Below are positions 25,144 through 34,855 of a stretch of DNA of 64,000 bases, in pieces. A model generated the notes under the pieces. It searched no databases and was not told the origin of the DNA. It worked only from the letters and a program-made list of their open reading frames with translations. A program made the position numbers and the translations under genes. The DNA is from an uncultured Porphyromonas sp. GTDB lineage: Bacteria > Bacteroidota > Bacteroidia > Bacteroidales > Porphyromonadaceae. The stretch lies in contig NZ_UQJH01000003.1 in assembly GCF_900541275.1 (NCBI RefSeq), positions 72,900 through 136,899 on the forward strand, given 5' to 3'. The number at the start of each line of letters is the position of its first letter. Positions within the stretch are counted from its first letter, which is position 1.

Positions 25144-27180
25144 TTACTTCTTGTACGCAGCCCACCAAAGTGGTGTGCCCACCTCATCAGGACCACCAAG
25201 CACGGAAAGGGCATCAGCGTAGTCCTTCGGAGAGTTATTCTTCAGCGAAGATGGGAATATGAGGCGCTGCGGGAAGAACTCCCATCGGCTCTCCTTACAA
25301 TTCTCCTTCGTCAGAGCCGGCAGGTTGGTAATTGTCTTCTCGACCATTGGATTCTCAAAGAACGGCAGACCAAGTCTCCGCTGGTCAGACCACGCCTCGA
25401 GAGGAAGCCACGGCACCTGGGCGATGTATTTCTGAGTGATGATCTTTGTCAGGTGGTCGTTGCTCACGGTCCCATCCTTGTAGAGCCCGTTACTCGGGTA
25501 GTGGTACTCATAGCTCTCCTCCTTACCGGTGAGACCATTAAGATAGCGCTTGGTGACCGGCTGCGGCTCAGCTGTGTGATCCCATGCCACAGAGGTCCCC
25601 ACTCTATTGTAGGACTGTGAGGCGAGGTATTGATCCAGGTACTTGGAGATGCCCGCATCGGGGAAGCACTTGTCGAAGTAGCCAAAGCTCTCCCGGATAC
25701 CTCTCTCATAGGCCTCCTTGCCGTTCATCGGCACCTGCCATCCGCGTACTGCAGCTTCAGCGATGAGGAAGTAGCTCTCCCAGGGTCCGTAGAAGACACG
25801 TCTCATGGAGCTATTGCGGAAGTCAAGCACAAGGGTAGGCGTGTTGCCACGGAAGAATGCCACCTTATTCAGAGCACCCTTATCGCCCCAGTCTCCGGCA
25901 ACGGGAGCATTCCAGGTAAAGGCGGAGTTGATCACCGCAACGGTGTCAGGCTTAGAGCTTCCCTCGACCTTCTTCTCGAGTGCTCTCCGGGTGACGGAGG
26001 CCACATTGCTCCAGCTTGGATACTTGCAGAAGTGGGGATTATTGAGATCACCGGGGATGCCGTATGCCACGTATGCCCTCGGATCCATCGTGTTATTGAA
26101 CCCATCGTTCCAAAATCCAGCAGAGGGATCGTTGGTCATCGTAGGGAAGTGATCCGGCCAGCGTACTCCCATCCAGTCGGGAGCATTAAACTTCACCTTG
26201 ATCGGCTCGGGAGGCGTGACGCCTCCTTTCTTCTGCTCCGCCTCATTGAGGATCGGTACGGCTGAGCGGACATAAGCTCCGATCTGCTCCTCGGAGGTGA
26301 TACCCCCCAGACCGGTGTACAGGTTATTGAGGGTGGCAGAGAGATACTGCGAATTCCACTCACGAGTCATCACTCCGGTGAGGGCATCCCATCCGGGACG
26401 CTCCTGAACAGAGAAGATCTCATCAAGGGAGGAGATATACCCCTCTTTGACCGCTGCCTCAAAGTGCTTACGTGCCAACTCCGGATCAGCATTGACGACA
26501 CGCATGGCGAGACGCATCCGGAGAGAGTTACCATACTTCTTCCACTTGGCAAAGTCGTACCCGTATGCCGGGTCCAGCTTGGAAGTGGCTTCGGGGACAG
26601 CCGGCGACAGAGCCAGGTCCCTCGTGGACTCCTCGATCTCCTTGAGGAGGAAGTTGTACACCTCCTCCACGGTATTAAACGTCACCTCCTCTCCCTGAAA
26701 TCCATTGAGCGGCATGGGACCAAAGTTGTCTGCAAACTCACTCATAAGGTAGACACGCCAGATACGAGCCACCTCGTAGAGATTCTTGCTGTAAGGCTGC
26801 AGCGATCCCTCGGCCTCCTTTTGCTGGTACAGGGAAATGGCCTCATTGATGGAGCTCAGCCAACTGGTGACGTATCCGAAGTAATTATCGGTCCATCCAT
26901 CGTCGGTGTAATACTCAGAGAGCGAGCCAATCCTATCCGTATGGGCGGCGTCCTTCCAATAGAGTACAAAAGACCGCTCGGCCACCTCGGGATTCATCTG
27001 AGCAGAGATGATGGAGTTATTGATAAAATACTCGATCTGCACCAAGTCGGTGCCGGCCTCGTACTGACTCCTATTGATCTCGTCGAAGTCACTACACCCG
27101 GAGAGGGTCAGACCGATCGAGAGCCCGGCAGCCAGCGTCAGACCTATAATATTCTTATTCATATCTGTACGCATTGCCAT
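25144..27180 (-). CDS. SusD/RagB-type outer-membrane lipoprotein
   Basis: The surface lid lipoprotein that works with the TonB-dependent SusC partner to capture nutrients. 678 residues. The signal IIGLTLAAGLSIGLTLSGC ends in a lipobox. Family blocks include RSQYEAGTDL, ARIWRVYLMSEFADNFGPMPL, the TPR-like helices, and IAQVPWLPLEAWSDQRRLGLPFFENP near the C-terminus, typical of the SusD-superfamily type that also includes peptide binders. The start at 27180 overlaps the SusC stop as TAATG; MNKNIIG six codons later is the alternative. The ligand cannot be read from the sequence; RagAB-like systems take peptides, sugar systems usually neighbour glycosidases, and none is adjacent here. Confidence 0.93.
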   Translation of the reverse strand: MAMRTDMNKNIIGLTLAAGLSIGLTLSGCSDFDEINRSQYEAGTDLVQIEYFINNSIISAQMNPEVAERSFVLYWKDAAHTDRIGSLSEYYTDDGWTDNYFGYVTSWLSSINEAISLYQQKEAEGSLQPYSKNLYEVARIWRVYLMSEFADNFGPMPLNGFQGEEVTFNTVEEVYNFLLKEIEESTRDLALSPAVPEATSKLDPAYGYDFAKWKKYGNSLRMRLAMRVVNADPELARKHFEAAVKEGYISSLDEIFSVQERPGWDALTGVMTREWNSQYLSATLNNLYTGLGGITSEEQIGAYVRSAVPILNEAEQKKGGVTPPEPIKVKFNAPDWMGVRWPDHFPTMTNDPSAGFWNDGFNNTMDPRAYVAYGIPGDLNNPHFCKYPSWSNVASVTRRALEKKVEGSSKPDTVAVINSAFTWNAPVAGDWGDKGALNKVAFFRGNTPTLVLDFRNSSMRRVFYGPWESYFLIAEAAVRGWQVPMNGKEAYERGIRESFGYFDKCFPDAGISKYLDQYLASQSYNRVGTSVAWDHTAEPQPVTKRYLNGLTGKEESYEYHYPSNGLYKDGTVSNDHLTKIITQKYIAQVPWLPLEAWSDQRRLGLPFFENPMVEKTITNLPALTKENCKESRWEFFPQRLIFPSSLKNNSPKDYADALSVLGGPDEVGTPLWWAAYKK

Positions 27181-30100
27181 TAGAAGTTGACAGAAAGATT
27201 GACGTAGAAGGAGCGTGTCGTCGGAGGAGCCATAGCCTCGAGTCCGACAGCATTGGAGCCGGTCGCATAGACCGACTCAGGATCGATGCCATTCATCTTG
27301 CTGTAGATCATCCAGAGATTATTTGCCGATACACCTATGCGGGCACCCTGGACTGCCGTATCCTCGATCCAGGAAGCGGGTAAGGTGTAGTCGAGCGAGA
27401 GATTACGCAGACGGACATTAGTCGCATCGAAGAGGTTGTCCTCCGTGATGCCGACATTACCCGTAGCTATCTTAGTCCAGTAATCCTGGGTGGTCACCTT
27501 GACGTCATTGGGGACGTAGGAGTTGCCCTCCTTGCGGACTCCGTCGTACACAAAGTCACCACGCTCACCATCCTCACCGAGGGTCAGTGCGGAGCGACCG
27601 TTGACTTTGAGGAGGTAGTTGGTAAAGGAGAAGATCTTGCCCCCAAATCGTCCGTCGATTTGGAAGCTCAGAGATAGATTTTTGTACCTCAGTGTATTAG
27701 TCAAGCCCAGGAGGAAGTCCGGCTGCTGATTGCCGAGATAGTACTGTCCCGGAGCTGCAGTCGGGATACCGTCCTTATTGACGATCACCTTACCATTATA
27801 GGGGCTATCGGGATCCTCCACACGGGCAAACTTGCTGCCGTAAATGACACCATAGCGCTCTCCTGTAGCTGCGAGGACGGAGATATTATCAAAGGCTCCG
27901 AGGCTATACTGGCTTACACCCTCGGCGAGCTCCCTCACTGTATTGACATTCTTGGAGACATTGGCCGTGAGGCTCCAGGTGAAGTCCTCAGTCAACACGG
28001 GAGTGGCACCGAGCATCAGCTCAAATCCCTGATTCTCGATATCGCCGGCATTGATCTTCCGGTACTTATACCCCTGTAGTCCATTGATCGGGATATTGAG
28101 CAGCTGATTGACCGCATTGGACTTATAGTAAGCTAGGTCAAAAGTCAGTCGACTATCAAAGAAACGACCCTCGAGACCGACCTCCCAGGAGTTGATCAGC
28201 TCATTGCGTACGCTTGGGTCATAGAGTACGTCTTTCTTGGAGGCGATGATATTCCCATTGGGATCCCGATTGATCCCATAGGTATTGTACAGCTGATAGG
28301 GACCCATATCATTACCCACAGAGGCATAGGAGGCCCTCAGCTTTGCAAAGGTGAGCCAGTCCAGGTCTCCCTCCGCAGCATTGCGTATGAGGTCCGATAG
28401 GACGACGGACGAGCTTACCGAGGGGTAGAAGAAGGAGCGATTCTCCTTGCTCAGCGTGGAGCTCCAGTCGTTACGACCGGTAAGGTCGAGATAGACAAAC
28501 CCACCGTAATTGACCTGAAAAGTCCCATAGAAGGAGTTGATCTTGTGCTTATTGATGTTCTCATCAAGAGCGGGGTTGCTGGTGCTATTATTCACACTGA
28601 AGAGATCAGGCACCGCCAGCTCGCCGATCGTCACACCGACGCTTGAGAAGTCTCTCGACATAAGATTGCCACCAAAGGTCCCATGGAAACCGAAGTCCCC
28701 AAGCACCTCGTCCTTACCCGCTGTGAAGAGGAAGCTCAGATTGGTCTCACTGAAGACATCCTTATGGACGGAGTAGGAGCCATTGGGCTTGATAGGGCCC
28801 TTTGACCACATCTTTTCGTCCCGATTAGTGGTGTACATATCCGCTCCTCCACGAAGCTCAAGAGACAGCCAGTCGGTAAAGCTATACTTCACGGAGCCAT
28901 TAAGGAGGAAGCGATCCCTCACGTCATCATTGTTATAGTATCGCGTAGCCCAGTAAGGATTGAGACCGCTGGAGGGATTGTACCAAATATGGCGACCGTA
29001 CTCATCCACTGCAGCCGAGAGGGAGGTAATATCCACATTGCCCGGCATAGAGAGCAGCGTACTGAAGTAATTGTCATTCCTATTACCGCTGATGGGGCGA
29101 TTATGCACATCAGTGCGGATATACTGTACCTTAGCATCGACGGTCCATGCATCGCGCTCTCCAAAGGTGGAGACGAAGCGAGTAATCATATTGAGTCGAT
29201 TCAGCTTAGACTCCGGGGTCATATCTCTATTGTACGCATGAGTGATCGAGGCATAGACCGAGGAGCCCTTACCGACTGAGCGGGAGAGAGCGATTGAGTT
29301 CTGAGTATTGATCCCGGTGCGGAGGAAGGCATCGATGTTGTCGAAGTAGCGCAGGGGCTCCTTCTTACCATTCCACTGTTCGACCTCTGTGCCGTCCAAC
29401 TTTGGACCCCAGCTGGAGCCGCTCTCCTTATCAAAGACGCCATACGATCCTTGTCCGTACAGCTTCTGTACCTTAGGAGTCATAAAGATCGTCTCAAATC
29501 CGGTGGAGGAATTGACACTTATCCCGAGGCCCTTCTGTGCCATTCCGGTCTTCGTGGTGATCAGGATCACGCCATTACCGGCGCGGGAACCGTAGAGGGC
29601 GGCGGCGCTGGCACCCTTGAGGACGGACATGGAGGCGATGTCATTGGGATTGAGGTCGCCAAGTCCATTACCCATATCGAGGGAGGGGTTCCAGAAGTCG
29701 TTATTAGAGGCACCGGTGAAGTTATCCATCGGCACTCCGTCGACGACGATGAGTGGCTGATTGTCGCCGGTCAGTGAGTTATTGCCTCGGAGGACAATCT
29801 TGGAGGATCCGGCTATACCGCCACCTCCCTTGACGACCTGCAGTCCCGCCACCTTACCTGCGAGAGAGTTGGTGACGTTGGTCTCGCGTCCCTTGAGGAG
29901 GTCTTCCCCCTTGACCTCTTGCAGGGCATAGCCGAGAGAGCGCTTCTCACGCTTGATGCCGAGAGCGGTCACTACCACCTCACCAAGGAGCTCTGCATCC
30001 TCATGCAGCACAATGGTGATCTGCTTGCGACCTGACACCGGCACCTCCTCGGTGCGCATGCCGATGTACGAGACGATCAGCGTGCCATTGGAGGGCACGG

Positions 30101-30308
30101 CGGAGAGCTTGAAGTGTCCATCAATGTCAGATGAGGCACCATTCTTGGCATCGCCCGACACTTTGATGATGGCACCCATAATAGGCTCACCATCCACATC
30201 TGTGATCTGTCCGGTCACGTCTATGGTCTGAGCCCTGAGCCCCACAAGGGAGAGTAGCATAAGGGCTAAGGTGAGCCACACCTTTCGATTGGTAAGAGTG
30301 TGAATCAT
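27180..30308 (-). CDS. SusC/RagA-type TonB-linked outer-membrane transporter
   Basis: A 1042-residue beta-barrel transporter that imports the ligand held by SusD, driven by TonB. The signal MIHTLTNRKVWLTLALMLLSLVGLRAQ is split over a basic start and hydrophobic core. A carboxypeptidase-regulatory-like domain follows (GQITDVDGEPIMGAIIKVSG, about residues 32-105). The plug has VVTALGIKREKRSLGYALQE and the signature AALYGSRAGNGVILITTK. The barrel ends with the family's terminal aromatic pattern, YVNLSVNF. A TATCTTTG promoter box lies at 30383. It is first in the SusC-SusD operon, which ends at the stem-loop at 25.1 kb. Confidence 0.96.
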   Translation of the reverse strand: MIHTLTNRKVWLTLALMLLSLVGLRAQTIDVTGQITDVDGEPIMGAIIKVSGDAKNGASSDIDGHFKLSAVPSNGTLIVSYIGMRTEEVPVSGRKQITIVLHEDAELLGEVVVTALGIKREKRSLGYALQEVKGEDLLKGRETNVTNSLAGKVAGLQVVKGGGGIAGSSKIVLRGNNSLTGDNQPLIVVDGVPMDNFTGASNNDFWNPSLDMGNGLGDLNPNDIASMSVLKGASAAALYGSRAGNGVILITTKTGMAQKGLGISVNSSTGFETIFMTPKVQKLYGQGSYGVFDKESGSSWGPKLDGTEVEQWNGKKEPLRYFDNIDAFLRTGINTQNSIALSRSVGKGSSVYASITHAYNRDMTPESKLNRLNMITRFVSTFGERDAWTVDAKVQYIRTDVHNRPISGNRNDNYFSTLLSMPGNVDITSLSAAVDEYGRHIWYNPSSGLNPYWATRYYNNDDVRDRFLLNGSVKYSFTDWLSLELRGGADMYTTNRDEKMWSKGPIKPNGSYSVHKDVFSETNLSFLFTAGKDEVLGDFGFHGTFGGNLMSRDFSSVGVTIGELAVPDLFSVNNSTSNPALDENINKHKINSFYGTFQVNYGGFVYLDLTGRNDWSSTLSKENRSFFYPSVSSSVVLSDLIRNAAEGDLDWLTFAKLRASYASVGNDMGPYQLYNTYGINRDPNGNIIASKKDVLYDPSVRNELINSWEVGLEGRFFDSRLTFDLAYYKSNAVNQLLNIPINGLQGYKYRKINAGDIENQGFELMLGATPVLTEDFTWSLTANVSKNVNTVRELAEGVSQYSLGAFDNISVLAATGERYGVIYGSKFARVEDPDSPYNGKVIVNKDGIPTAAPGQYYLGNQQPDFLLGLTNTLRYKNLSLSFQIDGRFGGKIFSFTNYLLKVNGRSALTLGEDGERGDFVYDGVRKEGNSYVPNDVKVTTQDYWTKIATGNVGITEDNLFDATNVRLRNLSLDYTLPASWIEDTAVQGARIGVSANNLWMIYSKMNGIDPESVYATGSNAVGLEAMAPPTTRSFYVNLSVNF

Positions 30309-30382
30309 AAGTTGTAAGTAAAAAGAATGAAATATTATCCGTAGACTTCCTCATCCAAAAACGAATGGGATACTCTTCTTAG

Positions 30383-30390
30383 CAAAGATA
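30383..30390 (-). promoter_or_regulatory. Promoter -7 box of the SusC-SusD operon
   Basis: TATCTTTG on the minus strand, about 75 bases before the SusC start codon. Confidence 0.65.
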
Positions 30391-30547
30391 GCTATTTTAG
30401 TAATCATAATAGCTGTTGCCCCGACTTAACAGTCGCTACCAAGCTGCCGTCCTTTCATCATTAGTTAGAGTCTGCCGGAGAGACAGAAAGAGGGAAAAGT
30501 GGTACATTAGCGGGCAGAAAGCTTTTGTATACTCGCAGAAGCACCAC

Positions 30548-30569
30548 TTACCACTCACTTACCACTCAC
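30548..30569 (+). repeat. Two 11-bp direct repeats before the Ntn-hydrolase gene
   Basis: TTACCACTCAC occurs twice in tandem, ending 8 bases before the ATG at 30578. It occupies the ribosome-binding region; whether the copy number varies cannot be told from one sequence. Confidence 0.8.
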
Positions 30570-30577
30570 TTAAGACC

Positions 30578-31792
30578 ATGAAGAAATCGCTTATCATTGC
30601 GCTCACAGTGGCGCTCCTCACCTCCCTGTCAGCCCTCTCTTACGCCTGTACCACAGCCGTCTTCTCAGGCAAGTCGACCCTGACCGGTCGCCCGATGCTT
30701 TGGAAGGTGCGGGACACCGACTTTTACCACAACTATGTCTCTCGCCATCAGTCCCCCAAGGGCTGGTGGTACATCGGCATCTCCAACGTCGAGGACAAGA
30801 AGGGCGAGCAGATCTGGAGCGGACACAACGAGCGGGGCTTCGGGATCATGAATAGCGCCTCCTTCAATGTCAATAAGGACGACCCCGCCTCCATTGCCGA
30901 CCGAGAGGGCTATGTGATGCGCCGAGCGCTGGAGGAGTGCGAGACACTCAAGGACTTTGAGCAGCTCCTCGATGCTATGGTCAAGCCGATGGGCCTGGCC
31001 GCACACTTTGGCGTCATCGATGCCCACGGCGGGGCTGCGATCTACGAGGTCAATAACTACACGTGGACGAAAGAGGATGCCAATACTGCACCCGGGGGAT
31101 ACATCGTCCGCTCCAATTACTCTGAGACCGGTGAGCAGGACCGCGGCCTTGGCTACGTGCGTGCCTGCTCAGCGAGAGAGCTGCTCTCCGAGCTGGATGG
31201 TCCGGTGACGATCGACTACATCACCAATACTCTCTCCCGCTCCCTCTACAACTCTCAACTGGGGATCGATTATGGGACCGAGTATCTGAGGCACGATGGC
31301 TTCGCCAAGGGCTTCATCCTCACCGATGACCTGATGGCACGCTACGACTCCGCCTCCGTCACGATCACTGAGGGTGTCTCTCCGGGTGAGGACCCGACCG
31401 ATGCCACCTCCTGGATACAGGTGGGGCAGCCCTACATCTGCCCGCTGGTGCCGGTATGGGCTTGGGCGAAAGTGCCCGCTGAGCTTGCCCTCCCTCAGGA
31501 GGAGGACCCAATGGGCACGGTAGCTGAGCTGGTGCTAGAGATCAAGAAGGAGCTCTTCCCACTCCATACCGTGGAGCAGACTCGCTACCTCTACATCCCG
31601 GTGATCATCAATAAGCAGGGCACCGGGCTGATGCAGCGCATACAGTCTCTCGAGCAGGAGGCACTCCCCGCCATCCGCACCGCCAAGAGCCCGGAGGAGC
31701 GCGAGAGGCTCACCGGAGCCTACTTAGAGCGCTGCACCGCCCTACTCCGCTCGACACTCGAGGCAAATCCCGCGCCTAAGACGAGTAGGTAA
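30578..31792 (+). CDS. N-terminal-nucleophile hydrolase, C45/choloylglycine-hydrolase-like
   Basis: A 404-residue exported amidase or acyltransferase. The signal MKKSLIIALTVALLTSLSALSYA ends just before Cys24, and removal would expose Cys as the N-terminal nucleophile. The start CTTAVFSGKSTLTGRP, then WKVRDTD with the conserved Arg and Asp, and YIVRSNYSETGE match the C45 and choloylglycine-hydrolase fold. The substrate may be a bile acid conjugate, a penicillin-like amide or an amino-acid amide, and the sequence does not decide. The start at 30578 is chosen since it gives a clean signal; an in-frame ATG at 30416 adds 54 residues without features. It is divergent from SusC. Confidence 0.85.
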   Translation: MKKSLIIALTVALLTSLSALSYACTTAVFSGKSTLTGRPMLWKVRDTDFYHNYVSRHQSPKGWWYIGISNVEDKKGEQIWSGHNERGFGIMNSASFNVNKDDPASIADREGYVMRRALEECETLKDFEQLLDAMVKPMGLAAHFGVIDAHGGAAIYEVNNYTWTKEDANTAPGGYIVRSNYSETGEQDRGLGYVRACSARELLSELDGPVTIDYITNTLSRSLYNSQLGIDYGTEYLRHDGFAKGFILTDDLMARYDSASVTITEGVSPGEDPTDATSWIQVGQPYICPLVPVWAWAKVPAELALPQEEDPMGTVAELVLEIKKELFPLHTVEQTRYLYIPVIINKQGTGLMQRIQSLEQEALPAIRTAKSPEERERLTGAYLERCTALLRSTLEANPAPKTSR

Positions 31793-31962
31793 CGATTCGC
31801 TCACAAGTGGAGCAAATGCTTTTGTCAAGGGGCTGGCAAGAGACCTTCAATAGCTCTTTTTGGGGGCTCAAAGATAGGCAAAACAATAAGCAAGTGGGGC
31901 TGTTTACCCAAAGATAAAGAAATCCAGCGCCGAATGCCTATGGTCAGAAAGTTTTTTATTAC

Positions 31963-31970
31963 TATCTTTG
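31963..31970 (+). promoter_or_regulatory. Promoter -7 box for the ROK gene
   Basis: TATCTTTG lies 29 bases before the ATG at 31999. Confidence 0.7.
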
Positions 31971-31998
31971 ACCCGTCAAGGGAAATCTTAAAATTATC

Positions 31999-33255
31999 AT
32001 GACGGCAGAAGAATTCAAGAATAGGTTTAACTCCTCAACGAAGAGCCTTCGCTACAAGCGGAGGATCATAGAGCACATCATCGACGAAGGACCGGACACC
32101 CTCCCCTCACTCTCCAAGAAGCTGGAGCTGAGCGTACCGACGACGAGCAAGTATGTCAATGAGATGATCGATGGAGGTCTCATGCGTAGCTACGGCAAGC
32201 TGGAGACCTCCGGCGGGCGGCATCCTTACCTCTTTGGGCTTGACCCCTCCAATGTCTACTTCCTCGGGGTGGACTTCACCCAGGGGAAGATGCATATGAT
32301 GATGATGGACTTCTGCGGCGATCAGGTGCAGGAGGTGATGGACATTCCCTTTAAGTTTGAGAACACGCCCGAGTGTCTCGATGAGATCTGCCACAGGATC
32401 GATCACTACATCGATCACGAGTGTACGGTAAAGCGACAGAATGTCGTCTCCATCGGGCTCAATCTCTTTGGGCGCATCAATCCTGAGACCGGATGCAGCT
32501 ATACCTACTTCAATTTCAGCGAGAGACCTCTCGGTGAACTCCTGACGGAGCACTTCTGCATCCCCGTCTGGGTCGACAACGACTCACGTGCCTGCGCTTA
32601 CGGAGAGTATATGACCCATATCCGCGAGGAGGGACGAAACATACTCTTCATCAATGTCACCTGGGGTCTCGGTCTCGGTATCATCATCGATGGCAAGCCC
32701 TACGCCGGCAAATCCGGTTTCAGCGGTGAGCTGGGGCACATCCACGCCTTTGAGAACGAAGTGCTGTGCCACTGCGGGAAGAAGGGCTGTCTCGAGACCG
32801 AGGCGAGTGGTAGCGCAATGTACCGCAAGTTTCAGGAGCGTATCGCTCAGGGAGACACCTCCACGCTCACCGCACCAGATGGCCCCTTCGGCATCACCAA
32901 TCCCGAGGACGTCACGCTCGACCAGCTGATCGATGCGACCCAGAGGGAGGACATCCTCTGCATCGACATCCTCGAGGAGATCGGTAATAACCTCGGTATG
33001 CACATCGCCGGGCTGATCAACCTCTACAATCCCGACTTCGTCATCATCGGTGGACAGCTTGCCAATACGGGAGACTACTTCATGCAGCCCCTCAAGACGG
33101 CGATCCGCAAGTACTCGCTCAATATGGTGAGCCAGGACACCAAGCTGCGACGCTCACTACTGATGCGCTACGCCGGTGTCGTGGGTGCCTGTATGCTGGC
33201 GCGCAAGAAGTCGGTCGAGCACCTCACGGACACGGAGGAGGAAGAGGAGGCTTAA
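31999..33255 (+). CDS. ROK-family transcriptional regulator
   Basis: A 418-residue protein with an N-terminal winged helix and a C-terminal sugar-kinase-like ROK domain, like NagC/XylR. The HTH lies around residues 25-70 (ELSVPTTSKYVNEMIDGGLM). The ROK part has GVDFTQGKMHMMMMDF, the sugar and catalytic block VWVDNDSRACAYGE, SGELGHIHAF with the metal-binding His, and CHCGKKGCLETEASG as the zinc site. NPDFVIIGGQLANTG follows. In this family a sugar or amino sugar usually releases DNA. The targets may be the adjacent genes, which is inference. The gene has its own TATCTTTG box and an intrinsic terminator. Confidence 0.92.
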   Translation: MTAEEFKNRFNSSTKSLRYKRRIIEHIIDEGPDTLPSLSKKLELSVPTTSKYVNEMIDGGLMRSYGKLETSGGRHPYLFGLDPSNVYFLGVDFTQGKMHMMMMDFCGDQVQEVMDIPFKFENTPECLDEICHRIDHYIDHECTVKRQNVVSIGLNLFGRINPETGCSYTYFNFSERPLGELLTEHFCIPVWVDNDSRACAYGEYMTHIREEGRNILFINVTWGLGLGIIIDGKPYAGKSGFSGELGHIHAFENEVLCHCGKKGCLETEASGSAMYRKFQERIAQGDTSTLTAPDGPFGITNPEDVTLDQLIDATQREDILCIDILEEIGNNLGMHIAGLINLYNPDFVIIGGQLANTGDYFMQPLKTAIRKYSLNMVSQDTKLRRSLLMRYAGVVGACMLARKKSVEHLTDTEEEEEA

Positions 33256-33312
33256 GTCACCACGCCACCCGCTCAGGGTGGCACATACAGCGAGACCAAT
33301 AATCTCCGCACG

Positions 33313-33357
33313 GAGGAGGGAGAGCCACCCAAGCGGGCTCTCCCTCCTCTCTTTTTA
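33313..33357 (+). terminator. Terminator of the ROK gene
   Basis: A 14-bp stem (33313-33326 with 33336-33349) runs into CTCTTTTT. Confidence 0.88.
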
Positions 33358-33393
33358 TCCGATTCACACCTCCGCCGGAGAAGGGGAAAAATA

Positions 33394-33453
33394 CTAATAC
33401 CGATATTAGTGACGACTAATACCGGTATTAGTGTTTTCTTTTATCGGTATTAG
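33394..33453. repeat. 22-bp-period palindrome array, copy B (three units)
   Basis: Units begin at 33394, 33416 and 33438, 22 bp apart: CTAATACCGATATTAG, CTAATACCGGTATTAG (a perfect palindrome) and CTTTTATCGGTATTAG. The spacers TGACGA and TGTTTT closely match two in copy A (AGACGA and TATTTT). It follows the ROK terminator by 37 bases. The rest of the gap up to 33640 holds a small GGGTAA/TTACCC palindrome near 33613 and no gene. Confidence 0.93.
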
Positions 33454-33640
33454 TGCGAGCTTTACTCAACAGCCGATGAAGCCGGTTTTTCTCACTGAAT
33501 TTTACGGCTATAGCATCTGAAAACCACTGCCTTACAAGACATGGTACAAAACTTATGATGCGGGAGAATCAAGTTGGTGCGGGGGTAGACTTTTAGATAT
33601 TCTTAGAAAAGGGGTAATTTTACCCTCCAAGAATAAGACT

Positions 33641-34846
33641 ATGAGCAAGCTGACGCAATACATCGAGCTGACACTGGGAGAGCAGAGCAAGTTTGCCCTC
33701 CCGGGGCTGGGGACGTTCCGGATCGATCGTCTGCCGGCGCGCCTCGATAGGGCCAAGGGACTGATCTATCCTCCGACGAAGCAGGTACGCTTCAATCCCG
33801 GCAACGCCGCCGATGACGGCATCCTTCGCCGTCTCTATCTGACCGGAGACGGCACTCCTGAGGAGCAGGCACAGATCGCCGGCGAGCGTCTGCGTGCCGA
33901 CATAGAGGAGATGGTCAAGGTGCTTGAGACAGGTGCCCCTGTGACGATCGGTCACTTGGGGATGCTGATCCGCGATCCATGGCAGAGTGGCAAGATCACC
34001 TTCCGCAACGATGGGGGCGCCCAAGGATTTGACCTGCCTGCTGTTACGCTGATGCTGAGGGACGGAGTAGGCACTGAGGGGATGGAGCAGGAGATCCGAT
34101 CCGCCTCGCGAGAGCCGGTGACCCAGGAGAGCTATCCGGCTGAGCCTGCCGAAGGACCCTCAATCGCAGAGGCTCCATTCACGGTCACTTCGCCCGATCC
34201 TGATACAGAGGCAAGCTATTCGTCTGAGCCAATCAAGGAGACCTCCATACCGGAGGCACAGACACTGATGCCCCCGACTGAGCCTAGTCCGGAGCCGGTC
34301 GCTGAGCCCCCTTTGATACCCACCCCATCCCATCCGACCAGCGAGACTACCCCGCAGCACGAGCGACCGAGAGAGAGCAAGAGCAAGGCGCTACAGATCA
34401 TCATTGGTTGCCTCATAGGGCTGGTGGTCCTTGGCGGGATCATTTTCCTCATCACCCGAGGAGGCAAGCCCGCCCAACAGCCTCTGCCTACGCCTGCACC
34501 CACGACACAGGAAGCCCCTGTAGTCAAGCCACAAGAGCCTGTTGCCAAGACCGTTACGCCGCAGCAAGAGACCTATAAGGGACTCCCGATCTATCGGCAG
34601 GGGGTGATCACCCCTCGGCACTACATCATCATCGCCAGCCTGATGACTGACAAGGAGATGGAGACTTACCTCAAGTCACACAAGATCCTCGAGACCTTCC
34701 CCGATGCAGGCATCCTGATGATGCGCAACGGGCAACGGAGGATCTTCTCCCACGTACTCAAGGACTCTGACCGTGCACTGGAGCAGATGAGGGAGGTACG
34801 GAAGGAGAGGGAGTATAGCCAGTCCTGGATCTATCTTGATAAATAA
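33641..34846 (+). CDS. HU-domain (CCDC81-like), membrane-spanning SPOR protein
   Basis: A 401-residue protein found in Bacteroidota. The N-terminus (about 1-110: MSKLTQYIELTLGEQSKFALPG then TFRIDRLPARLD and a second HU-like half) resembles the HU/CCDC81 DNA-binding fold. A Pro/Glu-rich linker of about 110 residues follows, then one membrane segment near residue 250 (ALQIIIGCLIGLVVLGGIIF), and a C-terminal SPOR-like domain (RHYIIIASLMTDKEMETYL to the end) that would bind denuded peptidoglycan. The layout suggests a link between nucleoid and cell wall, perhaps at division, which is inference. A small membrane protein gene follows 9 bases later. Confidence 0.88.
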   Translation: MSKLTQYIELTLGEQSKFALPGLGTFRIDRLPARLDRAKGLIYPPTKQVRFNPGNAADDGILRRLYLTGDGTPEEQAQIAGERLRADIEEMVKVLETGAPVTIGHLGMLIRDPWQSGKITFRNDGGAQGFDLPAVTLMLRDGVGTEGMEQEIRSASREPVTQESYPAEPAEGPSIAEAPFTVTSPDPDTEASYSSEPIKETSIPEAQTLMPPTEPSPEPVAEPPLIPTPSHPTSETTPQHERPRESKSKALQIIIGCLIGLVVLGGIIFLITRGGKPAQQPLPTPAPTTQEAPVVKPQEPVAKTVTPQQETYKGLPIYRQGVITPRHYIIIASLMTDKEMETYLKSHKILETFPDAGILMMRNGQRRIFSHVLKDSDRALEQMREVRKEREYSQSWIYLDK

Positions 34847-34855
34847 CTACTGCGT

